64,000 nucleotides of DNA from Marinospirillum perlucidum (GTDB taxonomy: Bacteria > Pseudomonadota > Gammaproteobacteria > Pseudomonadales > Halomonadaceae): positions 186,001 to 250,000 of the forward strand of contig NZ_QFWJ01000003.1 of the NCBI RefSeq assembly GCF_003336805.1. Reading direction: 5' to 3'. Positions 1-8,243 of this stretch are shown piece by piece. The notes beneath the pieces were generated by a model. It did no database searches. It was not told the origin of the DNA and saw only the letters and a list, made by a program, of their open reading frames with translations. Position numbers and translations under genes: made by a program. Position 1 is the stretch's first letter. Every line of letters starts with the position of its first letter.

Positions 1-1825
1 CATCCAGGACCAGATCACGGCCTTCCTGCTGGGCAGCCACGAGCTCCTGGAGGGCTTGCAGGGCCAGACGCTGTCCAGCATCCCAGCGATTAAAACCATC
101 AGGGTCTTGTTGCAGAAGGAAAGCCAGATCCTGGCGGCTGTAGTCATAGTCCAGCTTGACCGGAGCCGAGAAGCCTCTGAGCAATGAAGGCAGGGGTTCG
201 TCTTCCAGGTGATGGAAGGTCCAGCTTTGTTCCGCTTCTTTTAAATGCAGAACCGTTTCAACCCCCAGGTGCTGGCCATCCACTTCCAAAGGCAGAGGCT
301 GTCCACCTGGGCCGACCAGCCCCATCTTGATAGGAATTAACAGGGGTTGCTTGTCAGCCTGACCCGGTGTCGGAGGCGTTTCCTGTTTGAGGGTCAGTGT
401 CCAGGTCTTCTCGGCAGCATTGTAATCACCTTTTGCCGTAACTCTGGGGGTTCCGGCCTGACTGTACCAGAGCAGAAATTGGTCCAGGTTCAGGCCGGAA
501 ACCTCAGCCATGCACTGGACAAAATCCTCGACCGTGACGGCTTGACCATCAAAGCGTTCAAAATAGAGGTCACTGCCCTTGCGGAAGGCATCCCAGCCGA
601 GCAGTTCAGACAGCATGCGTACAATTTCCGAGCCCTTTTCGTAGACGGTTAGGGTGTAAAAATTATTGATTTCGATGTAGCTGTCAGGTCTTACCGGATG
701 CGCGGTAGGGCTGGCATCCTCGGCAAATTGAGCAGTGCGCAGCAGGCCGACATTTTGAATGCGCTCCACTGCGGGGGAGTGCTGATCGGCACTGAACTGC
801 TGATCACGGAAAACGGTAAACCCTTCTTTCAAGGAGAGCTGAAACCAGTCCCTGCAGGTCACACGATTGCCCGACCAGTTATGAAAATACTCGTGCGCGA
901 CCACGCTTTCTACCCGATGAAAGGCGGCATCCGTTTCACTTTTGGGGTCAGCTAGCACACAGGCTGAATTAAAAATGTTGAGCCCCTTGTTTTCCATCGC
1001 CCCCATATTAAAGTCGTTGACCGCCACGATCATGTAGATATCCAGGTCGTATTCACGACCATAGGTGGCTTCATCCCAACGCATGGCGTTTTTAAGCGAG
1101 GCCAGGGCATGATCGCACTTATGCAGGTTTTCCTTTTCCACCCAGATTTCCAGTGCGACTTGACGACCGGATGCCGTGTTGAAGGTGTCTTTAACTGCGT
1201 GGAGATCCCCTGCGACCAAAGCAAAGAGGTAGCTGGGTTTGGGAAAGGGGTCTTCCCAGGTGACATAATGCCTGCCCTGGTCCAAATCCCCTTTTTCGGT
1301 AGGATTGCCATTGGAGAGTAGAACCGGGAATTGAGTTTTGTCCGCTTCGATGCGGGTCGTGAAAGGTGCCAACACATCAGGACGATCCGGATACCAGGTG
1401 ATGCGACGGAAACCCTCGGCTTCGCATTGGGTGCAGAAGTTACCACTGGATAGATAGAGACCTTCCAGGGCCGTGTTGTTTTCCGGATTGATTTCAACCT
1501 GGGTTTCCAGAACAAAGTTATCCGGCACCCCGGCCAGTTTCAGGGTGTCAGCCTGGATGGCATAGCCTTCTTCTCCCAGAGGTTGGTCATCGAGTTTAAT
1601 GGATAGCAGCTTCAGCTCCTGGCCTTTGAGTTCCAACGGTGCCTGGGGATCCGGGTAAACCGGATTACGGCTCAGGTATAAACGGCTTGTAACCACGGTG
1701 TTCTGTGGTTCTAGGCGAAAATCGAGTTCGACCTTTTTGACCAAAAAGGCCGGGGGTAAATAATCCTTCAGGTAAATAGTCTGGGGGGAAGCGTTCGGAG
1801 ACGTGTTGGAAACTGCCTGATTCAT
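1..1825 (-). CDS. pepN: Aminopeptidase N (partial, C-terminus outside window)
   Basis: M1-family zinc metallopeptidase that removes N-terminal residues from peptides in the cytoplasm. About 608 codons are present; E. coli PepN is about 870 residues, so roughly the last third lies before base 1. Reading the minus strand from the ATG at 1825 gives MNQAVSNT, then the substrate-binding exopeptidase motif GAMEN near residue 271 and the zinc site HEYFHNW (HExxH) near residue 305, followed by a downstream NRVTCRDW block typical of this subfamily. The frame is open throughout. It is transcribed away from the DHH gene, with which it shares a short intergenic promoter region. The identification is secure; only the truncation by the window limits it. 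Confidence 0.95.
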   Translation of the reverse strand, partial: MNQAVSNTSPNASPQTIYLKDYLPPAFLVKKVELDFRLEPQNTVVTSRLYLSRNPVYPDPQAPLELKGQELKLLSIKLDDQPLGEEGYAIQADTLKLAGVPDNFVLETQVEINPENNTALEGLYLSSGNFCTQCEAEGFRRITWYPDRPDVLAPFTTRIEADKTQFPVLLSNGNPTEKGDLDQGRHYVTWEDPFPKPSYLFALVAGDLHAVKDTFNTASGRQVALEIWVEKENLHKCDHALASLKNAMRWDEATYGREYDLDIYMIVAVNDFNMGAMENKGLNIFNSACVLADPKSETDAAFHRVESVVAHEYFHNWSGNRVTCRDWFQLSLKEGFTVFRDQQFSADQHSPAVERIQNVGLLRTAQFAEDASPTAHPVRPDSYIEINNFYTLTVYEKGSEIVRMLSELLGWDAFRKGSDLYFERFDGQAVTVEDFVQCMAEVSGLNLDQFLLWYSQAGTPRVTAKGDYNAAEKTWTLTLKQETPPTPGQADKQPLLIPIKMGLVGPGGQPLPLEVDGQHLGVETVLHLKEAEQSWTFHHLEDEPLPSLLRGFSAPVKLDYDYSRQDLAFLLQQDPDGFNRWDAGQRLALQALQELVAAQQEGRDLVLD

Positions 1826-1895
1826 CCTGATAAGCCTCGAAAAGGTAAAAAAAGGGTGTTATTTTTAACTCAGTGTAACTTAACAGGAGAATTCC

Positions 1896-2825
1896 ATGTC
1901 AGAAAAGTACCGTTTGGTGACCCGCAGCGATTTTGATGGTTTGGTTTGCGCGGCTCTCTTGAAGCACCTGGATCTAATTGACGATATCCAGTTTGTGCAT
2001 CCCAAGGACATGCAGGACGGTAAAATTGAAATTGGTGCCGGGGATATCACCACCAACCTGCCCTACGTACCTGGCTGCCATCTGGCATTTGACCATCACC
2101 TGAGTGAAACCCTGCGCAATGAAGATCGGGCGGATAACCATATTATTGATCCTGATGCACCTTCGGCGGCTCGTGTGGTTTGGGATTATTACGGTGGCCA
2201 TGATGCCTTCCCGGCGCGCTGGGATGACATGATGGAAGCTGTGGACAAGGGGGATTCGGCGCAGTTTACCGAAGATGAGGTTTTGAATCCCGAAGGCTGG
2301 GTACTGCTCAACTTTATTATGGATGCGCGTACTGGCCTGGGGCGCTTCCGTGAATTCCGCATTTCCAACTATCAATTGATGATGCAGTTGATTGATTACT
2401 GCCGTAATCACTCGATCGAGGAAATTCTGGAGTTACCCGACGTCAAGGAGCGTACCCAGCTGTATTTTGAACATGACAGCAAGGCTCGCCAACAGATTCA
2501 GAAGTGTGCCCAGGTGCACGGTAATCTGGTGGTTCTGGATCTGCGCGAGCAGGACACCATCTATGCCACCAACCGTTTCACCCTCTATGCGCTCTACCCC
2601 AACTGCAATATCTCCATCCATGTGATGTGGGGCCTGAAAAAGCAGAATACGGTTTTTGCAGTGGGCAAATCCATCCTCAACCGTAGCTCCAACACCAATG
2701 TGGGCGAGCTGTGTCTAAAATACAATGGCGGCGGCCACCTGAATGCAGGCACCTGTCAGGTTGATAATGATCAGGCAGAAAAAGTTCTGAATGAACTCAT
2801 TACCAAAATCAACCAGGATGGTTAA
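1896..2825 (+). CDS. DHH/DHHA1 family phosphoesterase
   Basis: A 309-residue cytoplasmic protein of the DHH phosphoesterase superfamily (relatives include exopolyphosphatases, NrnA-type nanoRNases and RecJ). The metal-binding signature is visible: SDFDG with Asp12 and Asp14, the DHH triplet at residues 65-67, and the C-terminal DHHA1 motif GGGH at about 278-281, the latter usually contacting substrate. An AGGAG ribosome site lies about eight bases before the ATG. It is monocistronic and followed by a hairpin terminator. Substrate cannot be told from the sequence: short RNA, cyclic dinucleotide breakdown products or polyphosphate are all possible for the family. Confidence 0.85.
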   Translation: MSEKYRLVTRSDFDGLVCAALLKHLDLIDDIQFVHPKDMQDGKIEIGAGDITTNLPYVPGCHLAFDHHLSETLRNEDRADNHIIDPDAPSAARVVWDYYGGHDAFPARWDDMMEAVDKGDSAQFTEDEVLNPEGWVLLNFIMDARTGLGRFREFRISNYQLMMQLIDYCRNHSIEEILELPDVKERTQLYFEHDSKARQQIQKCAQVHGNLVVLDLREQDTIYATNRFTLYALYPNCNISIHVMWGLKKQNTVFAVGKSILNRSSNTNVGELCLKYNGGGHLNAGTCQVDNDQAEKVLNELITKINQDG

Positions 2826-2848
2826 TCTGAGGTTTCTTAAAGGATCCG

Positions 2849-2879
2849 GGCAGGGTTCTTCGCAACCCTGCCGTTTTAA
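2849..2879 (+). terminator. Rho-independent terminator after DHH gene
   Basis: Inverted repeat GGCAGGGTT / AACCCTGCC (2849-2857 and 2864-2872) with a six-base loop, followed by GTTTTAA. It lies 24 bases after the stop of the DHH gene and just touches the 3' end of the convergent lipoprotein gene. Confidence 0.75.
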
Positions 2880-3994
2880 TCGAGAGCTTCAACCAAAACA
2901 AAAACTTCAGGGTCGGCTGCACGGCCCATAAACCTGACCCCTCGAACCCTCACTTGGCGCGTCAGCGTCATTTCTTCTGTGACCAGTTGCATGGAATAAT
3001 GGCCACCATCCAGCTGATCCAGCTGTACCTGATCACTGCGAATGGCAACGGCCTGGCTGCGAGCCAGTTGCAGGAGCGCGTTGCGCAGAGCATATTCAAT
3101 TCTGAGTGATATCAGGTTGTGGGACAGAATGCCGGAAAAGTGGCCGATGGCCAGCTTCTCACCCGGGCTGGCCAGGTTCTCATGCCAACGGCTGTTGACC
3201 GGCTCAAGTCCCAAATCCGGGTTGGTAACGCCGAGAAGTTCAACTCGCCCGTAGAGGGTGTCTTCCAGGCGGCAGGCATTGGTGAGCACTAGGGCTTGTT
3301 GATCATTGGTTTCGGCAAATTCGATTTGGGTGTTCTGGCGTTCCCGCAAATAGACTTGCAGGTTGGTCGCACTACCGGAGCGAGTTGTGAGCTGGGTTCT
3401 TTCTGAAGCCAAGCGCACCCCGTGAGTGGTTTTTAGCTGTTTCAGTGCATTTTCAAACAGGTAACGATACTGTTCGCTGGCATTAGCCGCCAATTGACTG
3501 ACGGTGACAGCTGCCAGATATTCGCCCTGATTATCTTCACACAGCCAGGCTGGCGAACAATTTTGGGGTTCACAGCTGGCCGGAGAACAACCCGATTTTA
3601 CCCAGCGATCTGCTTGTGGATTGGCTAGATAGGCATAGCTGTAATGGCGGCCCTGGTGAGTCCAGGTTGGAGCTAGACCCAGATTTCTGCCTCCCAGAGT
3701 GACCCGGCTTTGACTGAAATCCAGTTGATCGAGATTGTTGGTCGGCAGGTTCAAGGCTTCGGCCAAAGAAGTGACGGCCTGACGGCGACTTAGCACTAGT
3801 GTATCGCTGCTACCGAACTCGCTGGTGATGGCAAAGACACCCTGAGCATTTTCGCCATAGGGTGTCGATAGCCAACAGGGTTCCAGGGCGTAATGGCCTT
3901 GTAGCGAGGGTGTATCCTTGACCTTGGCATTAATACAGCCGGTCAGCAGGCTGGCCGTCAGTAACAAGGCCAATCCCTGAACTAAGTTCCGCAT
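2876..3994 (-). CDS. Lipoprotein of unknown function, Cys-rich middle
   Basis: Not recognised with confidence. The 372-residue product starts with a lipoprotein signal peptide whose lipobox LTGC puts the lipidated Cys at residue 20; Asn at +3 and Ile at +2 do not suggest inner-membrane retention. The body appears to contain two or three loosely similar alpha/beta segments (around residues 47-125, 165-240 and 280-372), with an Ala/Leu-rich helix followed by strands, a pattern that reminds me of LPP20-type lipoproteins; this is a weak resemblance. Between them lies an unusual Cys cluster, C-x4-C-x4-C-x5-C at residues 136-152, which could form disulfides in the periplasm. Convergent with the DHH gene. 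Confidence 0.75.
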   Translation of the reverse strand: MRNLVQGLALLLTASLLTGCINAKVKDTPSLQGHYALEPCWLSTPYGENAQGVFAITSEFGSSDTLVLSRRQAVTSLAEALNLPTNNLDQLDFSQSRVTLGGRNLGLAPTWTHQGRHYSYAYLANPQADRWVKSGCSPASCEPQNCSPAWLCEDNQGEYLAAVTVSQLAANASEQYRYLFENALKQLKTTHGVRLASERTQLTTRSGSATNLQVYLRERQNTQIEFAETNDQQALVLTNACRLEDTLYGRVELLGVTNPDLGLEPVNSRWHENLASPGEKLAIGHFSGILSHNLISLRIEYALRNALLQLARSQAVAIRSDQVQLDQLDGGHYSMQLVTEEMTLTRQVRVRGVRFMGRAADPEVFVLVEALD

Positions 3995-4162
3995 GGTTTT
4001 TCCTTTCTTGTGCTGGCCTCCTGGGCCCAGTAAGCCGTAATTTTACCTGCAAAAAAGGCTAAAACCATGCTTCTTTGGGGGAAATACCAAAACTATGACT
4101 GGGAGCTTAATAGTTGAGGGGAACTCAAAAAGCCCGGAGGCTTGTGGTGAGTTTGTAGCAAT

Positions 4163-4193
4163 AAAAAACCGGGAGTCAGGCTCCCGGTTTTTT
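4163..4193 (-). terminator. Terminator of the His-rich protein gene
   Basis: Perfect 13-base inverted repeat: arms AAAAAACCGGGAG (4163-4175) and CTCCCGGTTTTTT (4181-4193) with a five-base loop. It is about 15 bases past the stop codon of the His-rich gene on the minus strand. Because both flanks are A/T runs it could work in either direction, but no plus-strand gene reads into it. Confidence 0.85.
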
Positions 4194-4207
4194 GCAGAGG
4201 CAGGGGG

Positions 4208-4645
4208 TCATTCGTTTTCTTCTTCGTATTCACTGTCGTCATAATGATGGTGGCGTCCCTGAGGAAAGCCTTGAGCATTCAACTCATGGCTGCCTTTTAC
4301 CTCACCTTCGGCATTCATGATTTCTACCTGGTAACCACCTTCTTCCAATTCGGTCACCTGTGCGCTGGAACCGGAGCCGTACATCATCAAAGCACGAGCT
4401 TCAGCCAGGGTAGTGATTTCTTCCGCTGTCAGGGGATCAGAATTTCTCTGGGTTGGTTGGCCTTCTCGCCCAGGCCCCCGGTGATGACGGTATTCACCTT
4501 CACCATGATGATGGCCGCCTTGCTGATGGTGACCACCTCGACGATCACAATCGCCATCAACAAAATGTGGGCCAGCCCAAGCCAGAGTAAGAGCAGTGTG
4601 GCCAACCAGTAGAGCTGCAACTAAAGCCAGTAGTAGCTTCTTCAT
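4208..4645 (-). CDS. Small His-rich secreted protein, possibly metal-binding
   Basis: A 145-residue product with a clear Sec signal peptide (MKKLLLALVAALLVGH..., likely cleavage after AWA at residue 24). The mature part has 12 histidines, concentrated in GGHHQQGGHHH near residues 37-46, RHH near 52-54, and HHH near 132-134, with an acidic C-terminal tail. The segment around residues 69-129 (TAEEI...GGYQVEIMNAEGEV...) has the helix plus strand layout of a small PepSY-like unit, which is my inference. The His clusters point to binding of divalent metal in the periplasm, but no metal can be named. Divergent from, and probably controlled by, the adjacent two-component system, whose sensor also has a His/acidic periplasmic loop. 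Confidence 0.8.
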   Translation of the reverse strand: MKKLLLALVAALLVGHTALTLAWAGPHFVDGDCDRRGGHHQQGGHHHGEGEYRHHRGPGREGQPTQRNSDPLTAEEITTLAEARALMMYGSGSSAQVTELEEGGYQVEIMNAEGEVKGSHELNAQGFPQGRHHHYDDSEYEEENE

Positions 4646-4866
4646 AGGACTTCTCCGTTAGATCAGATTACATCGAACCCGTTATTGCGATTGCTCACCG
4701 CCTTTTTACGGGACTGTTTAGCATTAAAACGCCTGGATGTCGCTGGACTATGTCAGCCAATAAAAAAATTGTCGCAAAAGGTAGCAGCCGAGAATCTAGT
4801 GACATTTTGTGAAACTTTTACTGGCTTCAGGTTTTATACTGGGCAAAAGTTGTCAGGAAAGTCGTT
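4646..4866. promoter_or_regulatory. Divergent promoter region, His-rich gene / response regulator
   Basis: 221 bases, A/T-rich, between two diverging genes. On the plus strand a good -10 box TATACT lies at 4835-4840, 26 bases before the response-regulator ATG, with no clear -35, as expected for an activator-dependent promoter. The words TTGTCGCAAAAGG (near 4770) and GGCAAAAGTTGTCAGG (near 4841) share TTGTC/CAAAAG blocks and may be operator half-sites. A CAGGAAAG ribosome site precedes the ATG at 4867. Confidence 0.4.
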
Positions 4867-5607
4867 ATGTCTCTAAGTGCACATATTTTAGTTGTTGACG
4901 ATCATCAGGACATTCGTGAACTTCTGGCCAGATATCTGCAAAAACAGGGTATGCAGGTGAGCCTGGCTTCTTCCAGCGAAGAAGTACGTCAACGTATTTC
5001 TACCTTGGCACCTGATCTGGTATTGCTGGATATCATGATGCCGGGTGAAGACGGTTTGAGCTGTTGCCGTTTTTTGCGTGAACACTTCCCCCAGATTCCC
5101 ATTATTCTTTTGACGGCGCTAGGTGAAGATATGGATCGGGTGGTGGGATTGGAAATGGGGGCCGATGATTATGTCACCAAACCTTTCAATCCCAGGGAGT
5201 TACTCGCAAGAATCAAGGCAGTACTCAGACGTAGCCAGACACTGCCGCCTTTAGGTGAACTTCAGTCTGAGCAACGACTGGCTTTTGGCGAATGGGTGCT
5301 AGATAGTGATCGCCGTGCGCTCTTGACCAATGAAGGCGTAGAACTGCCCTTATCTACCGCTGAGTTTCGGCTTCTTCAGGTGTTTTTAAAGCATCCCCGC
5401 CGGGTCCTGAGTCGTGATCAGCTGCTGGATTTAACGGCAGGACGTGAAGCTCAGGCATATGATCGTGCGATCGATAATCAGGTCAGTCGTCTGAGACGTA
5501 AAATTGAAAAGGATTCCCGTCACCCCCAGTTGATCAAAACCGTTTGGGGTGGTGGTTATCAGTTTAATGCCGATGTCGAGGCGTTATCTCCCGGTAGTCG
5601 CCTATGA
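4867..5607 (+). CDS. OmpR-family response regulator
   Basis: A 246-residue DNA-binding response regulator. Residues 1-120 form a receiver domain: acidic pair in VVDDH near the N-terminus, phospho-acceptor Asp in LVLLDIMMPGEDG (about residue 58), the LLTA switch threonine and the KPF lysine. Residues 140-240 form a winged-helix domain with the usual STAEFRLL and DNQVSRLRRKIE recognition-helix segment and the C-terminal KTVWGGGYQF hairpin. It overlaps the sensor kinase gene by four bases (ATGA), so the two are translationally coupled. The exact regulon is unknown; the divergent His-rich protein is the most obvious candidate target. Confidence 0.92.
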   Translation: MSLSAHILVVDDHQDIRELLARYLQKQGMQVSLASSSEEVRQRISTLAPDLVLLDIMMPGEDGLSCCRFLREHFPQIPIILLTALGEDMDRVVGLEMGADDYVTKPFNPRELLARIKAVLRRSQTLPPLGELQSEQRLAFGEWVLDSDRRALLTNEGVELPLSTAEFRLLQVFLKHPRRVLSRDQLLDLTAGREAQAYDRAIDNQVSRLRRKIEKDSRHPQLIKTVWGGGYQFNADVEALSPGSRL

Positions 5608-7028
5608 GAAAACTGAATCTCTTACCTCAAAGGCTGCTGGGGCGCCTGCTGCTCTGGGTTCTTCTGGCCGTTTTTCTGGGCCAGGTGATCAGTTTCTGGA
5701 TTCTTGCGGATGAGCGTCGTCAGCGTTTGCATGAAGCCGGTCAGGAGTTGCTGATGCAGCGTCTGGTAACGATCTGGGAACTGGTCGAAGAGTTGCCAGC
5801 AAGCAGTCATGGCAATCTTCTTGAAGCCATGGCTGCACCCGGACAGAAATTTACTTTGACGCAGGAGCCAGTGGTTCTCCCCGGCCAATCAGCTACCGGT
5901 TGGGAGCTGGCACTGCGCCAGGCTCTGCCTCAGCCTGTGCCCCCCTCTGGGTTTCAACTGGTTTATCCGGATCATCCCCGATGTGAACGCGATCAGGATG
6001 AATATCGGCGGGAAGAGGAGGAGCATCGTTGGGAAAAAGAGGAGTATGACCACCACGAGCGACATCGGCGGCGTTTTTGTCTTCCAAGACTGAAAGCCAG
6101 TTTGCAGACCCCTTCCGGCCCTTGGTTGAATTTGGAATTGGTTGCCCCTCCTCAGGGTCCGCCCTGGTCATCAAGAGTCTGGTTGAGCCTGGTGGTTACG
6201 GCAGTTCTGGTTGCGTTGGCGGTTATTATCTCTGTCGGTCGCCTGATTCAGCCGCTTAAAAAACTCAGTGAGGCTGCGCGTAGCTTTGCTCGGGGACAGC
6301 CCCGCCCAATCAAGCCCAGTGGTCCTCGTGATCTGCAGGAGGTGATCCAAGCTTTTAACAGTATGCAGGAACAGGTCGGTCAACAGTTGGAAGAAAGAGC
6401 GCGGCTGCTGGCTGCTCTTTCTCATGACCTGCGTACGCCGATTACCCATATGCGTTTACGCGTTGAGCTGCTGCCGGATGGCCAGGATCGAGACAAATTG
6501 CTGGCCAGCTTGGAGGCCATGCAGCAATTGAGTGAGACAACCCTGGATTTTGTTCGGGGTAGTAATCATGAAGCCAAGAAACCGGTGGATATCCAGGCTC
6601 TCCTGCAAAGTCTTTGTGATGATTATGCTGACCAGGGACAGGCTGTTGACTACCGGGGTGGGCCAGGCCTGATTATTCCTATACGTACTCAGGCTTTGCG
6701 TCGTGCTCTGCAGAATTTAATTGATAATGCCTTGAAGTATGGTCAGCGAGCCAAAGTGATGCTGGAAGTGGATAAGCTGGAGGTGAAAATTACTATCACC
6801 GATGAGGGCCCGGGGATTCCAGAGAAAGAACGGGAAAAGGTCTTTCAACCCTTTTACCGCCTGGAAGCTTCACGTTCTGAAACGACCGGAGGTTCGGGAT
6901 TAGGTCTGGCGATCGCCCGCAGTCTGATTCAGCAACAGGGCGGGCAATTGACGCTGGATTCCAGGCCAGATGGAAATACAGGCCTGGTTGCTAGCATTCA
7001 GTTACCGCGAAAACCCGATCAGTCCTAA
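5604..7028 (+). CDS. Sensor histidine kinase with charged Cys-bounded periplasmic loop
   Basis: A 474-residue EnvZ-like inner-membrane kinase. TM1 lies at about residues 10-33 and TM2 at 190-212, with a periplasmic domain of about 155 residues between. A HAMP segment follows, then the H-box LSHDLRTP (His about 273), N-box LQNLIDNALKYG, G1 DEGPGIPE, F-box FQPFYRLEAS and G2 GGSGLGLAIA. The periplasmic domain contains a remarkable 31-residue stretch between Cys127 and Cys159 with 10 Glu, 3 Asp and 4 His, followed by the start of a new folded segment. Such a loop suggests direct sensing of a cation or of pH. Cotranscribed with the response regulator. The stimulus is inference. Confidence 0.92.
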   Translation: MRKLNLLPQRLLGRLLLWVLLAVFLGQVISFWILADERRQRLHEAGQELLMQRLVTIWELVEELPASSHGNLLEAMAAPGQKFTLTQEPVVLPGQSATGWELALRQALPQPVPPSGFQLVYPDHPRCERDQDEYRREEEEHRWEKEEYDHHERHRRRFCLPRLKASLQTPSGPWLNLELVAPPQGPPWSSRVWLSLVVTAVLVALAVIISVGRLIQPLKKLSEAARSFARGQPRPIKPSGPRDLQEVIQAFNSMQEQVGQQLEERARLLAALSHDLRTPITHMRLRVELLPDGQDRDKLLASLEAMQQLSETTLDFVRGSNHEAKKPVDIQALLQSLCDDYADQGQAVDYRGGPGLIIPIRTQALRRALQNLIDNALKYGQRAKVMLEVDKLEVKITITDEGPGIPEKEREKVFQPFYRLEASRSETTGGSGLGLAIARSLIQQQGGQLTLDSRPDGNTGLVASIQLPRKPDQS

Positions 7029-7043
7029 TACGGCAAGCAGGGA

Positions 7044-7460
7044 TTAGCGGTAAAGATCTCCTGCAGCTTCAGGTTGATAAAGCAGCTCCTCAACCTTGAG
7101 CGCTGCATCCTTGCCGTTGGGCAGCTGCCAGTGTACTTCCTGGCCGACCCTTGCGCCTAGCAGGGCTGCTCCCAGAGGAGCCAGCACCGAGAGTTGATCG
7201 GTGGCCTGGGGATTAAGGTTGTGCGGGTACACCAACTCTTTTTCCAGCAGGATGTCAGCCTTCAGATCGCGAAACCTGACTCGGCTGTGCATGCTGACCA
7301 GGTCAGCAGGAATCTCGGCCGGGTCGGCTACATCCGCTGCATCCAGGCGCTCACTCAATGCCTGGGCAACAGCCTGTTTGGCATACTCAGGGCGATCCAG
7401 AAGTTTTTCCAGACGCGCGTGATCCAGTTCGTTCAGCAGCAAGTGAAGTTGTGCAATCAT
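7044..7460 (-). CDS. rnk: Rnk, regulator of nucleoside diphosphate kinase
   Basis: A 138-residue GreA/GreB-family protein that in E. coli binds RNA polymerase near the secondary channel. The alignment with Rnk is clear by eye: an N-terminal short helical region (LNELDHARLEKLLDRPEYA), then the FKBP-like domain with MHSRVRFRDL, QLSVLAPLGAALLG, VHWQLPNG and the ending YQPEAAGD. It is convergent with the histidine kinase gene (15 bases apart). A strong terminator hairpin ends only 17 bases upstream of its start codon, leaving just room for the GGAAGG ribosome site, so transcription must begin inside or pass through that hairpin. Confidence 0.92.
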   Translation of the reverse strand: MIAQLHLLLNELDHARLEKLLDRPEYAKQAVAQALSERLDAADVADPAEIPADLVSMHSRVRFRDLKADILLEKELVYPHNLNPQATDQLSVLAPLGAALLGARVGQEVHWQLPNGKDAALKVEELLYQPEAAGDLYR

Positions 7461-7477
7461 AATTTCTACCTTCCATT

Positions 7478-7520
7478 AAAAAAAACACACCCCCGCAGCC
7501 GTAACTGCGGGGGTGTGTTT
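7478..7520 (-). terminator. Strong terminator between lipoprotein gene and rnk
   Basis: Perfect 16-base inverted repeat (AAACACACCCCCGCAG at 7483-7498, CTGCGGGGGTGTGTTT at 7505-7520) with a six-base loop and a run of eight T on the minus strand (A run at 7478-7485). It ends transcription of the lipoprotein gene and sits directly before the ribosome site of rnk, so it could also act as an attenuator for rnk. Confidence 0.88.
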
Positions 7521-7550
7521 CATTGATCATATTTAACGGCAGATTAACGA

Positions 7551-8243
7551 TTAATAGCTTTGTCCGCAACCCTTATAAGTCTGGCCCTGAAAACTGATTT
7601 CCACCCGGTGCTGGAAGGGTTCGCCAGAGTTCACATCGATACAGATACGATTATCGACTTGGTAGGTAACTGTCTCGTTTTCAGGTGTCTGGGCCTGGTA
7701 GCGGCGGGTGATTAAATCCTGGTGGGTTTGTTCGATATTGGTCAACTGGTGTTTTTCAGTACCGTAATTAAACGTTAATTGACCGCTGCCTGCCTGGCGC
7801 ACTTCCAGCGACCAGCCTGGATAGGCTCCTCTTGCCCTGAGGGTAATGGCTTCAGGTGAGGCATTGCCGGGTAGCGAGTCGGGTTTATCCAGCTCACCGG
7901 CCTGACCGGATTCCTTTAGTTGGCATTGCATCCAGGTTTTTTCCGGGGTTTCTACCCGGGCACGTTCGCCCTGAGTCCAGAAGCTGGTTTGCTGCTCGGC
8001 GTTGCGAAACAGTTGACCCGAGGCCGCCCGGCTGCGACCCAGTTGCAGCCAGGAATCACTAGCGGGCAGTTGCAACCAGAGATAGGAATCGACCTGGCGG
8101 GTTTCCATCAGTTCCTGATCTTCACACTGCCACAGGTGAGCTTGAGTGGCATCGTTCAGTTGCGGTGTCAGGAAACTGCAACCGGTCAGTCCCAGGACCG
8201 GTTGCAGCAGGATCAAGCCTTTAATCCAGTTTCGACAGGTCAC
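7551..8243 (-). CDS. Lipoprotein with MliC-like lysozyme-inhibitor domain
   Basis: About 230 residues, anchored by a lipobox LTGC. The N-terminal half resembles MliC/PliC inhibitors of C-type lysozyme: [11 protein letters not shown]... ...WMQCQL with two Cys that normally form a disulfide. The C-terminal half ends with [10 protein letters not shown]...GCGQSY, the pattern of the conserved COG3650-type domain (C-x-D-x-x-SG ... GCG). The start is uncertain: the frame is open to 8282 inside ilvD, but a GTG at 8243 gives a compact signal peptide and only a 23-base overlap with the end of ilvD. Likely the last gene of an ilvD operon, ended by the terminator at 7478-7520. Role in resisting host or phage lysozyme is inferred. 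Confidence 0.72.
   Translation of the reverse strand: MTCRNWIKGLILLQPVLGLTGCSFLTPQLNDATQAHLWQCEDQELMETRQVDSYLWLQLPASDSWLQLGRSRAASGQLFRNAEQQTSFWTQGERARVETPEKTWMQCQLKESGQAGELDKPDSLPGNASPEAITLRARGAYPGWSLEVRQAGSGQLTFNYGTEKHQLTNIEQTHQDLITRRYQAQTPENETVTYQVDNRICIDVNSGEPFQHRVEISFQGQTYKGCGQSY

Noticed and set aside
347-955. Two plus-strand frames near the left edge
   Set aside because: Both lie opposite pepN, whose catalytic motifs on the minus strand are unmistakable.
4093-4278. Minus-strand frame of 61 codons after the His-rich gene
   Set aside because: It spans the terminator hairpin and overlaps the His-rich gene in another frame; no ribosome site.
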